Shown: positions 1 to 8,143 of the stretch, one piece after another | How the letters are laid out: each line of letters opens with the position of its first letter | How positions within the stretch are numbered: the stretch's first letter is position 1 | Source of the DNA: Phocaeicola plebeius | GTDB taxonomy: Bacteria; Bacteroidota; Bacteroidia; Bacteroidales; Bacteroidaceae | Direction: 5' to 3' | DNA length: 16,613 bases | NCBI GenBank assembly: GCA_004558305.1 | Contig: SFDG01000055.1 | Coordinates: 1 to 16,613 of the forward strand | Notes under the pieces: generated by a model | Databases searched by the model: none | Told to the model about the DNA's origin: nothing | The model's input: the letters and a program-made list of their open reading frames with translations, nothing else | Program-made: the position numbers and the translations under genes

Positions 1-681
1 TTTGATGATCACAGGGAGATCCCCATCGAGTGTATGCTCGTCATGGAGGATGGCGTTGACCAGACTTGGCGAAAGATGAGTTTCTCTGGGATAGAATGGT
101 TTACGTATGAGAAGGGGCATAGGTACAAGCTAAGGGCAAAGAAGACCATGCTTGCCAATCCCCCTGCAGATGGTTCGGCATGGAAGTATGAACTTGTCGA
201 GGTATTGGAAGACAAGGAGATAACAAGTCCGGTACTTCCAGTCGAAGCCACAATCAAGTCTGAGGCTGACATTGCCTATGAGGAGCAGTGCCCTATAGAG
301 AAGTATTCCGTATCCTCTCCCATATTTGTTGATGGCAACGGGAAAATTTTCAATTCAGAAGGAAATGAAAGGCCATCCTACAAGAACTGCCGCATCTATC
401 TGAATAATGTTTTAAATACGACAGACCCTGATTGGGTGAAGTTCAATAGTACAACGTATATGGCTCGATATGCCTACGTCATCTCTCCTCTTTCAGAACA
501 AATACGTCTCGTTGTTGCATCCGGCGGTGGTCCCATGATGAAATATATTGTTACGGAAGAAGATTTTCGCTACATAACATCCACGATGAGGGAGGGAGAA
601 CAACTCACGTATATCCTTCTTCCTGCCAATGTGTACAAGAAGGGCATCCAAAAATTAGCATTGACATTTGTACGTAAGTAA
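1..681 (+). CDS. DUF4377-containing protein, 5' end cut by window
   Basis: The frame is open from base 1, so the true start and any signal peptide lie upstream. The first visible residues (ECMLV, then WFTYEKGHRYKLRAKK and NPPADGSAWKYELVEV) match the DUF4377 pattern: a short beta-rich domain in Bacteroidetes lipoproteins whose Cys-leading strand is followed by a 'Y..G..Y.L' strand and an 'NPPADGS..Y.L.EV' strand. The remaining ~140 residues are a second, unrecognised region rich in aromatic and beta-prone residues, ending in KLALTFVRK. Proteins of this type are usually envelope lipoproteins of unknown function. The gene converges on the nuclease-helicase gene with only 25 bases between the stops and no clear terminator hairpin. 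Its base composition is more AT-rich than the genes to the right. The DUF4377 assignment is from motif memory; function is unknown. Confidence 0.7.
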   Translation, partial: FDDHREIPIECMLVMEDGVDQTWRKMSFSGIEWFTYEKGHRYKLRAKKTMLANPPADGSAWKYELVEVLEDKEITSPVLPVEATIKSEADIAYEEQCPIEKYSVSSPIFVDGNGKIFNSEGNERPSYKNCRIYLNNVLNTTDPDWVKFNSTTYMARYAYVISPLSEQIRLVVASGGGPMMKYIVTEEDFRYITSTMREGEQLTYILLPANVYKKGIQKLALTFVRK

Positions 682-706
682 TCATGTATTGTCGGTCCGC
701 AACGGC

Positions 707-3700
707 TCATCTGCCGAAATTCCCCCTTATCTCATACAGGAAACTGTGGTAGGGGGGAAGCGAGAGGGTGCCGGAGGAACGGTAATAGAAGCGTCCCTCG
801 AAAGGCATCTGGGGACGAAGCGGACGCAGTTCGGGGGTGAGGCGGGCGCAGAAGGCGTTATAGACATGAGGATATGCAAATGGGCCTGCATCGTCCCGGT
901 AGAGCAGTACATACTGATGGTGGGGATAAGTGTGGACAATCTGGTTGATGGAGTCAGCCAGCTGCCGGGCTATAGCCGGGGATATGCGGTCGAAATAATT
1001 GGACAGCTGGAAGACAACCAAATGGGTCTGTGACGAGCTGGCCGACCAGACAGTAGCCGGAACGGCAGACAGATGGGGGTAGAGCTGGCTGTGGACATGA
1101 CGATAGGCATCGGACTGCCAGAAGCAAGTGGTGAGCGGCTCTATCTCAGGGGTGGGGCAAATGCCTAAGTAATGGATTTCCGGAAGAGGAAGGGAACGGC
1201 AGACATCGGCAAAAGCCAGGGCAGACGTACCGCATTCGTAGGAGAAATCGCACAGAAGGATGCGTCCCGTGACGCTTCGTAGCAGGGGATGAAGCCAGTT
1301 GTTACCCGACTCCAGGACAGCGCGGGCGGCACTGTAATGACGGCATGAATAGGTATGGGCGTAGAGGGCCACCCGGTGCGCCGGGGAGAGGATGGAAGTG
1401 GCGCAGGAATCCTGAGAATCGGAGGAAGTGAAGTCGGTGCGTCCGTATGATGTCAGCTCTCGGATCAGTGTATTGTCCATGGGTGTATCGGCGGGAAGAG
1501 GGGCATACCGGCGGTAAAGGTCGGCAAATTCGTGGCTGAGGGGATAGATGTCAGATTGTAACTCCCAGTCTTCGGTGTATTCAGGCAACAGAAAGTCCCC
1601 TTGACAGAAATGCGCAGCATCGGTCGCAATGTAGCCATTGTGCAGCCGGATGTATTCCATCAGCTTGTAGAAGGTCAGCAGCAACTGCTTGCGGGCACGG
1701 GTAATCGCCACGTTGAGCTTGCGGTCAATCCAGAAATCACCTTCCCGAAACGTGTTGGAGGCCAAGAAGGACAGCTGCCCCAACTGGCTGATGGTGAAGG
1801 AATAGAGGATGACATCCCGCTGGCTGCCCTGGTAACGCTCTACGGTATCGATGGAGATGTCGTTCAACGCAGGAATGTCCAGCCGGGCGATTTCCTTGCG
1901 GATCATGGCAATCTGTCCCCGGTAGGGTACAATGACACCTACCGTTCGGTGGGCATTGAAGCCTTCCGCAGTTAACCGGTAAATATACCGGAGCAGCGTA
2001 GCGACGATTCGCGCTTCTTCGGGGTTGGCTTTCTCGGAGAGATGGGTAATGGCAGGAGGGGCGGAAGGGATGAAGGCCATCCGTCGTGTCAGGAGCAGCC
2101 TCTCGATAGGATGTGCCGGTGCAGGGGCATCCGGATAAGGACTTGTCTCCTCCTGATGAGGCAGTGGGACAGGAGCTAACCGTTCCCGTTGGTAGAAGGC
2201 ATGATTGGGGAAATCGGCAATGGAAGGGTGCATACGTCCCTGGTGGCGGAGGATGCTGTAGAAAGGGGGCTGACTGCGGCGGTACAGCCGTTCGAAGAAG
2301 GAGTTGCGGCAGTCGGTCAGTCCGATAGCGGTCAGCAGCGGGTCGGTGACGCGGGCTTCTGCTTCTCCTTGCAAGGCGATGGCGGGCAGTTGCTTGTAGT
2401 CGCCGATGAGGACGAATTTTCCGATGGCGTTGTCGGCTTCGCAGCGTGCGGAGAGAATGCCTATCAGGTCTGGCTCCAGGATTTGGGAGGCCTCGTCTAT
2501 GATGGCCAGCGAGAAACGCTTCATGCCCAGTAGGTTCAGGCGGCTGTTCAGGGCCGTGGTAGTGCCGACGACGATACGGGTGGACAACAAGCGATGGCGG
2601 ATATCCTCCAACCGGGGGCAGTCGTCCAGACTGTGCTGCAGCAGGTACTGCCGGAAGCGTTCGTCGCACGAGAACTCTCCGCCCAACCGGATGAAGCGGT
2701 GGCGGCCGGCGATGCCGGAGCTGACCAGCATATCGCAGATTTCATCGACGGAACGGTTGGTATAGGAAAGCAGCAGGAGGGAAGCGTCTGCGTCGGTCAG
2801 GGCTTCTTCCACCATGTAGCGCAGGGCGCAGGAGGTCTTTCCGGTTCCGGGAGGGCCTACCAGCAGGAAGTAGTCGTTGCATTGCTTCTGCTGGAGGATG
2901 ACGGGATTGAAGCGGCCGTAATCTCCCCGAAGGGTACGGGAAGTGTCGGCAGTGGGCGGACGTACGCCCAGCAGCAGTTCCTTGCGGTCGGTGCGTGCTG
3001 CGAGGAAAGCATACAGTCCACGCATAGCCTGGGTGGCGGAAAGGTCCGATGCGTCGTGCTCAATGGCGAAGGTGTCTTCCGGACTGCCGATGAGGTCAGG
3101 GTTTTGCTGGCCGTTGCGGAGCTGGAGGGTCAGCTGGTCGGGACGGATGTCGGTGAGATGGCCTTTCATCAGCAGGCTGCGCCGCACGTCAGGCTCCCCC
3201 TGGTAAGCATAGAAGACGATGATGTCGCCGGGACGGAAATTGGGCAGGAAATCCTCTTCCTGTGGGGGAATGTCCAGCACTACCACATCGAACCCTTTGT
3301 CAGGACGGCTTCGGTGTTTGCTGTGCAGCTTCAGGCCCATCAGCAGGTTGCCGGCTTCCAGCTTTTCTGCCACAGGCAGGTGCCACAGGGCGGCGAATCC
3401 GGTATTGGCATCAGTCCGCCCACCGGTCTTTGCCAGGACTTGCTCCCGCGCCACAAAGGTGAACATACGCTGGAAGTAGGCTTTGGCGAGGGGGGTGGCA
3501 TGTTTCAGCACTTGGAGGACGGTGGCCAGTTGAGGCTCCTGGAAATCGGTCCACAACCGGTTCTGCACTTGTGCTTCGTTCAGCAGGTCGGTAGATAGCT
3601 GGTCGCAGACCCGTCCGATGTCTCCGTCCGCAAAGGCCATTTCCTGCACCACGATGCGGTTGCGCAGCCGGATGCTTTCGCGGAACAGCTGTTCGGAAAA

Positions 3701-4948
3701 ATGCTCCGCCGTCAGTCCGTCGGGGTACTTGGAGTACAGCAGGAAGCTCTGTAGCTGTTCGGCCGAGGCAGAGAAGTTATATTGCAGTACCCCCTGATAA
3801 AGCATCATCTGGACAAAATGGTCTTCTTTGTGCCGGTGGCGGTACTCGTCGCGTTTGCCCGATTTCTGCTCAATCAGTATCTTCAGGTCTTGCTGAAGCA
3901 GGTCAGCACGTCCTTGCAGCCCCAATGCTTCGCAGATGAAGGAGGCTTCGAGCAGCGTGCGCGAACGGTCGAAGTCCGGGACATTCAGAGGGAGCAGCCT
4001 ATGGATGACCGAACGGATGTTCTGCATCTGCTGCCCGGCCAGCTGGTGGAAATCGGATGGCAGGGAGCAGGTACAGAAGTCGAGGGCCGCGGTGGCAAAG
4101 AATTTCTTCAGCGTGCGGGCATAGTCCACCGGTGCGTCGGCCGTTTCGTTGATATAGTCATCAAGGAACTGGCTGGCAAGGTTTCCCAGCAGCACGTGGT
4201 AGGTGGCCGGGCGGGGCTGTATGCGATTCAGGAAATAGTTGAAGGGGTGATGCCCGTATTCACGGAAACAGGCCGACAAGGTACTGATATCCAGCAGGTA
4301 ATCGGGATGCACCACGATGAGGCGGGGCAGGTAGCGATTGTTCTCGTCAATGCTGACATCCAGCAGATTCAGCTGCATGTCTTCCTGCAACAGGTCTTTC
4401 AGGTAGTGTTGGTCGCCGTCGTAGCCGGCACGGGCATAGTCAATCAGGATGAACGGGTCCTCCTCGCTGTCGGTGGCGGCTAGGATTTCCGTATCGTTCC
4501 AGCTGGCTACAGCTGCCCGCAGATAGGGCAGGCGTGAATGCCGGCTGCCTTCGAACGGACGGTTCGAAGGGGGCATTTGGGCTACGAACGAGGCGGGGAT
4601 GTCTTCGCCGTAGGCCAACGATACGAAGCGTACGATGGCCCGGAGGTCGTACAGGTATTCCTCCATCGAAGGCTGGAAACGGTCGCCCAGTGCAGCATGG
4701 CAGTTGCGGCGCAGGGTCTGTATGGCAAAACGGTCGGAAGGGTTCATACGGGCATGCTTGCATACGTAGTCCAGCCGCGAGAAAAGGTTGGCAAAGGCAT
4801 ACGATACATCGGCGGTCAGCTGGTAACAGGCTTGCGTCAGCACTTTGTGCAGCAAGATGTATTTGGCCCGGAGGTTCTCGGGGGCAGGCGAGGGGGTATC
4901 GTGGATTTGTCGGATGCGCCGGTACAGGTCGAAGGCTTGCAACTGCAT
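707..4948 (-). CDS. Dna2-like RecB/Cas4-type nuclease fused to SF1 helicase
   Basis: A 1413-residue protein, counted from the ATG at 4948. The nuclease core of the PD-(D/E)xK RecB/Cas4 type is visible as D349 (GRADLL), E360-x-K362 (IEQKSGK) and Q380-x3-Y384 (QMMLY). The helicase is superfamily 1, DNA2/UPF1-like: Walker A GPPGTGKT at 698-705, Walker B DEASQ at 818-822, the VERYQGSQRD motif, and motif VI VAITRAR ending at 1086. About 327 residues follow motif VI and contain a Rossmann-like pattern (see findings). Such fusions cut and unwind DNA ends or flaps in repair or replication; I infer the same here, and a role in phage defence is possible but not supported by neighbours. An in-frame TTG at 4996 would add 16 residues but falls inside the terminal repeat of the adjacent mobile-like element, so I chose the ATG. 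All catalytic motifs look intact. Confidence 0.88.
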   Translation of the reverse strand: MQLQAFDLYRRIRQIHDTPSPAPENLRAKYILLHKVLTQACYQLTADVSYAFANLFSRLDYVCKHARMNPSDRFAIQTLRRNCHAALGDRFQPSMEEYLYDLRAIVRFVSLAYGEDIPASFVAQMPPSNRPFEGSRHSRLPYLRAAVASWNDTEILAATDSEEDPFILIDYARAGYDGDQHYLKDLLQEDMQLNLLDVSIDENNRYLPRLIVVHPDYLLDISTLSACFREYGHHPFNYFLNRIQPRPATYHVLLGNLASQFLDDYINETADAPVDYARTLKKFFATAALDFCTCSLPSDFHQLAGQQMQNIRSVIHRLLPLNVPDFDRSRTLLEASFICEALGLQGRADLLQQDLKILIEQKSGKRDEYRHRHKEDHFVQMMLYQGVLQYNFSASAEQLQSFLLYSKYPDGLTAEHFSEQLFRESIRLRNRIVVQEMAFADGDIGRVCDQLSTDLLNEAQVQNRLWTDFQEPQLATVLQVLKHATPLAKAYFQRMFTFVAREQVLAKTGGRTDANTGFAALWHLPVAEKLEAGNLLMGLKLHSKHRSRPDKGFDVVVLDIPPQEEDFLPNFRPGDIIVFYAYQGEPDVRRSLLMKGHLTDIRPDQLTLQLRNGQQNPDLIGSPEDTFAIEHDASDLSATQAMRGLYAFLAARTDRKELLLGVRPPTADTSRTLRGDYGRFNPVILQQKQCNDYFLLVGPPGTGKTSCALRYMVEEALTDADASLLLLSYTNRSVDEICDMLVSSGIAGRHRFIRLGGEFSCDERFRQYLLQHSLDDCPRLEDIRHRLLSTRIVVGTTTALNSRLNLLGMKRFSLAIIDEASQILEPDLIGILSARCEADNAIGKFVLIGDYKQLPAIALQGEAEARVTDPLLTAIGLTDCRNSFFERLYRRSQPPFYSILRHQGRMHPSIADFPNHAFYQRERLAPVPLPHQEETSPYPDAPAPAHPIERLLLTRRMAFIPSAPPAITHLSEKANPEEARIVATLLRYIYRLTAEGFNAHRTVGVIVPYRGQIAMIRKEIARLDIPALNDISIDTVERYQGSQRDVILYSFTISQLGQLSFLASNTFREGDFWIDRKLNVAITRARKQLLLTFYKLMEYIRLHNGYIATDAAHFCQGDFLLPEYTEDWELQSDIYPLSHEFADLYRRYAPLPADTPMDNTLIRELTSYGRTDFTSSDSQDSCATSILSPAHRVALYAHTYSCRHYSAARAVLESGNNWLHPLLRSVTGRILLCDFSYECGTSALAFADVCRSLPLPEIHYLGICPTPEIEPLTTCFWQSDAYRHVHSQLYPHLSAVPATVWSASSSQTHLVVFQLSNYFDRISPAIARQLADSINQIVHTYPHHQYVLLYRDDAGPFAYPHVYNAFCARLTPELRPLRPQMPFEGRFYYRSSGTLSLPPYHSFLYEIRGNFGR

Positions 4949-4985
4949 GTCTTTTTCTTGAGAGGGTGAAGGAGGGGTATTCAGA

Positions 4986-5166
4986 GGGTGTGTCAAAATA
5001 CAGCGTAGCCTGTCATTTTGTTTGTCATTCTGAGCGTAAGCGAAGAATCTGTTCGCATAAAGTGAATGTATTCAGATTGGCTTTCCCCTTCGGGACGCCG
5101 AACGTTGTTTCTTCACTACGTTCAGAATGACAATTAGATAGGCGACGCTGAATGCTTGATACACCC
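4986..5166. repeat. MITE-like element with nested inverted repeats
   Basis: The outer imperfect terminal inverted repeats are at 4986-5011 and 5140-5166; both read GGTGT(G/A)TCAA..A..CAGCGT(A/C)GCCT from the outside inward. An inner pair lies at 5023-5050 and 5107-5132, sharing TGTCATTCTGA then GAAGAA. Motifs of the form 'GTCATTCTGAGC..GAAGAATC' are familiar as dispersed intergenic repeats in Bacteroides genomes. No coding capacity is seen. It lies between the hexosaminidase stop and the nuclease-helicase start. Its potential to form a long stem could stop or attenuate transcription coming from the hexosaminidase gene. Copy number and true ends were not tested. Confidence 0.75.
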
Positions 5167-5186
5167 ACCTACAGCGTCATTATCGA

Positions 5187-6842
5187 TTAAATCGGCAGGT
5201 TCTTGAATTGCTTGTACTTCAAGGAGTCAGCCTCGTTGAGCGACTTGTAGTTCCAGCCCTTCAGTTCGTAGAGTTTCAGCTGGTGCTGCAGGCGTTGCAG
5301 GAACTGCTTGAAGTCCTTCTTGTCCGGCTGGGTCCACTGCAGTTCGCTCAGTGCGTCGATGCGCGGCATCATCTGCCATTCCATCTTCACGCTGTCCTTG
5401 GTCCATTCCGTCCAGATACAGCCTTGGGCACCGATGATGTTCTTGCGCTGGTCGAGGGTCAGCGTGTCGGCCACCGGCTCAAAGTTGTACACCCGTTCCA
5501 CACTGGCTTCGCCCATGATGTGGTTGATCCACGGGTTGCTGAAGTAGAGGTATTGGATGGGGGTGACGATGGTGGGGTGTCCCAGCTGGGCCGACTGGAT
5601 GCTGGCCTTCGGAGAAGTCCATCCCATGACAGTGACCGACGGCTCGGGATTTCCTTCCAGAATCTCGTCCCAACCCATCATCTTGCGTCCGCGGGCGTTG
5701 ATTTCCTTTTCCACTTCGCTCATGAACCACACCTGCAACTGGTTCTCCTTCGAGTGTTCTCGGGTGCTCTTCAAGCCCAGTTCGCGAATCTTGGCCTGAC
5801 ACTTGGGGCATTTCTCCCAGCGCACTTTGGGGCATTCGTCGCCGCCGATGTGGATGTAAGGCGAGGGGAAGATATCCATGATTTCGTTCAGTACGTCCTT
5901 GGCAAACTGGAGCGTCTGCTCGTTGCCGCCACACAATACCTCGTCGAAGACCCCGAAACGGGTCGGGATTTCATACGGGCCGCCCGTGCAGCCCAGTTCC
6001 GGATAGGAGGCCAGTGCCGCCATCATGTGGCCCGGCAGGTCGATTTCGGGAATGACAGTGATGAAGCGGTCGGCAGCATAGCGGACAATCTCACGCGCTT
6101 CTTCCTGGGTGTAGAATCCGCTGACAGGTGTCCCGTCGTACTCGTTGGAGCGGGGTTCCGTGATGGTCTCCTTGCGCGTGGAGCCGACTTCGGTCAGCTT
6201 CGGATACTTCTTGATTTCGATGCGCCAGCCCTGGTCTTCTGTCAGGTGCCAGTGGAAGTGGTTGATGTTGTGCAGGGCCATCACATCAATCAGTTCCTTC
6301 AGGTAATCCACCGAGAAGAAATGGCGGCCCACATCAATCATGAAGCCACGGTAGGCAAAGCGCGGTTCGTCTTTCACGTTACCTGCCGGCAAGGCTCCCA
6401 GTGCGTGGCCTTCCGTAATCGGCAATGCCTTGTGGAGGGTCTGTGTGCCGAGGAAGACTGCCGCTTCTGTGGCACCTTTCAGCTGTACGCCGTCTTTCGT
6501 CACCGTGAGTTCATAGCTCTCCGGGTTCGACAGGGTGGAGTCCAACGACAGTTGGATGCAGTTGGAACCAGCACGGGTGCCGACTTTCACCTGGGTACCC
6601 GTTACCTCGCGGATATAGTCGGCCAGGAAGCGAGCCGTCCGTTCCATCTTCTCGTTGCCTTCCGGATAACAGACGGTCGTGGAAGAACGTACGATAAAGG
6701 GTTCGGCACCTGCTGTTTCTGTAATCTCTTGGGGGAGGGGGATGACTTGGAAGCTACCGGTCTCGTACTTGCTTTCGCCGCACGAAATCAGACCGGCCAT
6801 CATCAAGCCCGCCGCCCATGTTTTCAGTTCGAAGTTTCTCAT
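5187..6842 (-). CDS. GH20 beta-N-acetylhexosaminidase, lipoprotein
   Basis: A 551-residue glycoside hydrolase family 20 enzyme that would release terminal beta-linked GlcNAc or GalNAc from glycans by substrate-assisted catalysis. The signature HIGGDECPK is present with the catalytic pair D335-E336. Upstream the catalytic barrel shows RGFMIDVGRHFF and HFHWHLTEDQGWRIEI, and downstream MGWDEILEG and the C-terminal QGCIWTEW stretch. Residues ~30-160 fit the GH20b N-terminal domain. The N-terminus carries a lipobox LISC with Cys21, so the mature protein should be anchored in the envelope, as usual for Bacteroidales host-glycan enzymes. The start ATG at 6842 is the only one that gives this signal. 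It lies 36 bases after the C-S lyase stop on the same strand, so cotranscription is likely. Length and motifs look complete. Confidence 0.95.
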   Translation of the reverse strand: MRNFELKTWAAGLMMAGLISCGESKYETGSFQVIPLPQEITETAGAEPFIVRSSTTVCYPEGNEKMERTARFLADYIREVTGTQVKVGTRAGSNCIQLSLDSTLSNPESYELTVTKDGVQLKGATEAAVFLGTQTLHKALPITEGHALGALPAGNVKDEPRFAYRGFMIDVGRHFFSVDYLKELIDVMALHNINHFHWHLTEDQGWRIEIKKYPKLTEVGSTRKETITEPRSNEYDGTPVSGFYTQEEAREIVRYAADRFITVIPEIDLPGHMMAALASYPELGCTGGPYEIPTRFGVFDEVLCGGNEQTLQFAKDVLNEIMDIFPSPYIHIGGDECPKVRWEKCPKCQAKIRELGLKSTREHSKENQLQVWFMSEVEKEINARGRKMMGWDEILEGNPEPSVTVMGWTSPKASIQSAQLGHPTIVTPIQYLYFSNPWINHIMGEASVERVYNFEPVADTLTLDQRKNIIGAQGCIWTEWTKDSVKMEWQMMPRIDALSELQWTQPDKKDFKQFLQRLQHQLKLYELKGWNYKSLNEADSLKYKQFKNLPI

Positions 6843-6878
6843 GGTTGTAGAATTTTGGATGATGAATAAAATGCAAAA

Positions 6879-8057
6879 TCAGATGCTGCGGACAGCCGTC
6901 CGCAGTTGTTCCAGTCCTTGCTGCAGCACAGAGCGCGGGGAGCCGACATTCAGCCGCATGAAGCCTTGTCCGCCGGGCCCGAAAATCTCTCCGTCGTTCA
7001 GGGCCAGACGGGCCTTGTCCACAAAGAGCTGTAGCAGCTGCTCGTGGCTCAGTCCCAGTGCCCGGCAGTCCAGCCAGACCAGGAAGGAAGCCTGCGGGCG
7101 CAACGGCTTCACTTCGGGCAAATGCTGCCGGCAGAAGTCGATGACCCACTGGATGTTGCCTTCAATGTAGGCCAGCATCTGCTTCCTCCACTCTTCGCCT
7201 TGGGTAAAGGCTGCGATGGTGGCGATGGGAGCGAAGAGCGTCGGTTCGTTCAGCTCGTTGGCGGTCAGCCACGAATAGAACCGCTGGCGCAGGCCGTCGT
7301 TCGGCACAATGGCGTACGAGCTGACAATGCCTGCAATGTTGAAGGTCTTGGAAGGTGCCCCGAACGTGATGCTGTTCTGCGCGGCCCGTTCGGATACCGT
7401 GGCAAACGGAATGTGCCGGTTGCCCCACAAGGCCATGTCGCAATGGATCTCGTCGGAGATGACCAGAATATGGCGTTCGAAACAGAAATCGGCCAGCCGC
7501 TGCAGGGTGGCACGGTCCCAGCAGATGCCTGCGGGATTGTGCGGATTGGACAGGATGAGCATCCGGCATTTCTCGTCCGCCACGGCGGCCAGGTTGTCGA
7601 AGTCCATCGTGTAGCTGCCGTCGGGCTGCTCGACGAGCGGATTGAAGACCACTTCGCGCCCGTTGCCTTGCGGGGTAAGGCGGAACGGATGATACACCGG
7701 CGGCTGGATGATGACCTTCTCGTCTTCCTTGACAAAGACGTTGACGGCCAGTCCGATGCCTTTCACGATACCGGGGATGTAGGTCATCCATTCCGTCTTC
7801 ACTTCCCATCCATGGTGTGCCTGGATCCATTGGGCCACCGTCGGCCAGTAGTTGTCCGGTTCGATGGTGTAGCCGAATATCGGATGCTCCAGCCGCCGGC
7901 GGAGAGCATCGACGATAAAGGGAGGAGTAGGGAAGTCCATATCGGCCACCCATAGAGGAAGGAGGTCCGCCCGTCCGTAGCGTTCGGGCAACGCATCACA
8001 TTTCAGTGCGCCGCTTCCACGGCGGTCAATCACTGTGTCGAAAGTATAGTTTTCCAT
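6879..8057 (-). CDS. MalY/PatB-type PLP C-S lyase (putative cystathionine beta-lyase)
   Basis: A 392-residue fold-type I PLP enzyme of the aminotransferase class I/II superfamily. The Schiff-base lysine is K237 in GAPSKTFNIAG, the MalY/PatB subgroup signature. Other family marks are RYGRADLLPLWVADMDFPTP near the N-terminus, NPHNPAGICW, and ISDEIHCDMALWG, which carries the Asp that contacts the PLP ring nitrogen. Known members cleave the C-S bond of cystathionine or cysteine conjugates, giving pyruvate, ammonia and a thiol; the exact substrate cannot be read here. A TTG at 8096 would extend the protein by 13 residues but sits inside a good -7 promoter box (8094-8101), so the ATG at 8057 is preferred. 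It is followed closely by the hexosaminidase gene and preceded by the amidase gene (86-base gap). Confidence 0.9.
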   Translation of the reverse strand: MENYTFDTVIDRRGSGALKCDALPERYGRADLLPLWVADMDFPTPPFIVDALRRRLEHPIFGYTIEPDNYWPTVAQWIQAHHGWEVKTEWMTYIPGIVKGIGLAVNVFVKEDEKVIIQPPVYHPFRLTPQGNGREVVFNPLVEQPDGSYTMDFDNLAAVADEKCRMLILSNPHNPAGICWDRATLQRLADFCFERHILVISDEIHCDMALWGNRHIPFATVSERAAQNSITFGAPSKTFNIAGIVSSYAIVPNDGLRQRFYSWLTANELNEPTLFAPIATIAAFTQGEEWRKQMLAYIEGNIQWVIDFCRQHLPEVKPLRPQASFLVWLDCRALGLSHEQLLQLFVDKARLALNDGEIFGPGGQGFMRLNVGSPRSVLQQGLEQLRTAVRSI

Positions 8058-8093
8058 ATCAGTTGGCAATTTATAGTCTGTCTTATGACCCTG

Positions 8094-8101
8094 CAAAGGT
8101 A
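8094..8101 (-). promoter_or_regulatory. Bacteroidetes-type -7 box before the C-S lyase gene
   Basis: On the minus strand the sequence reads TACCTTTG, an exact match to the Bacteroidetes primary sigma -7 consensus TAnnTTTG. It leaves a leader of roughly 30 bases before the ATG at 8057. I do not see a convincing TTTG -33 element at the usual 19-21 base spacing; the nearest TTTG is only about 12 bases upstream. The box suggests the lyase-hexosaminidase pair can be transcribed independently of the amidase gene. Confidence 0.5.
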
Positions 8102-8143
8102 GCTATAAAAATGCAAACCGCCTCTATGAATGGCCAAAATTTG

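Noticed and set aside
1737..2669. 310-codon minus-strand frame
   Set aside because: Same strand but a shifted frame within the helicase region. The low-complexity, Arg/Pro/His-rich product is typical of an out-of-frame translation.
2594..3598. 334-codon plus-strand open frame, and others at 1601-1975, 2113-2533 and 3782-4483
   Set aside because: All lie antisense to the nuclease-helicase, and none has a recognisable motif.
4949..4996. N-terminal extension of the nuclease-helicase from TTG 4996
   Set aside because: The TTG lies within the terminal repeat of the MITE-like element; the ATG at 4948 is better placed.
5208..6869. Long 553-codon plus-strand open frame
   Set aside because: It is exactly antisense to the GH20 gene, which has intact catalytic motifs and a lipobox. 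The antisense product shows no domain or signal and follows from GC-biased codon use.
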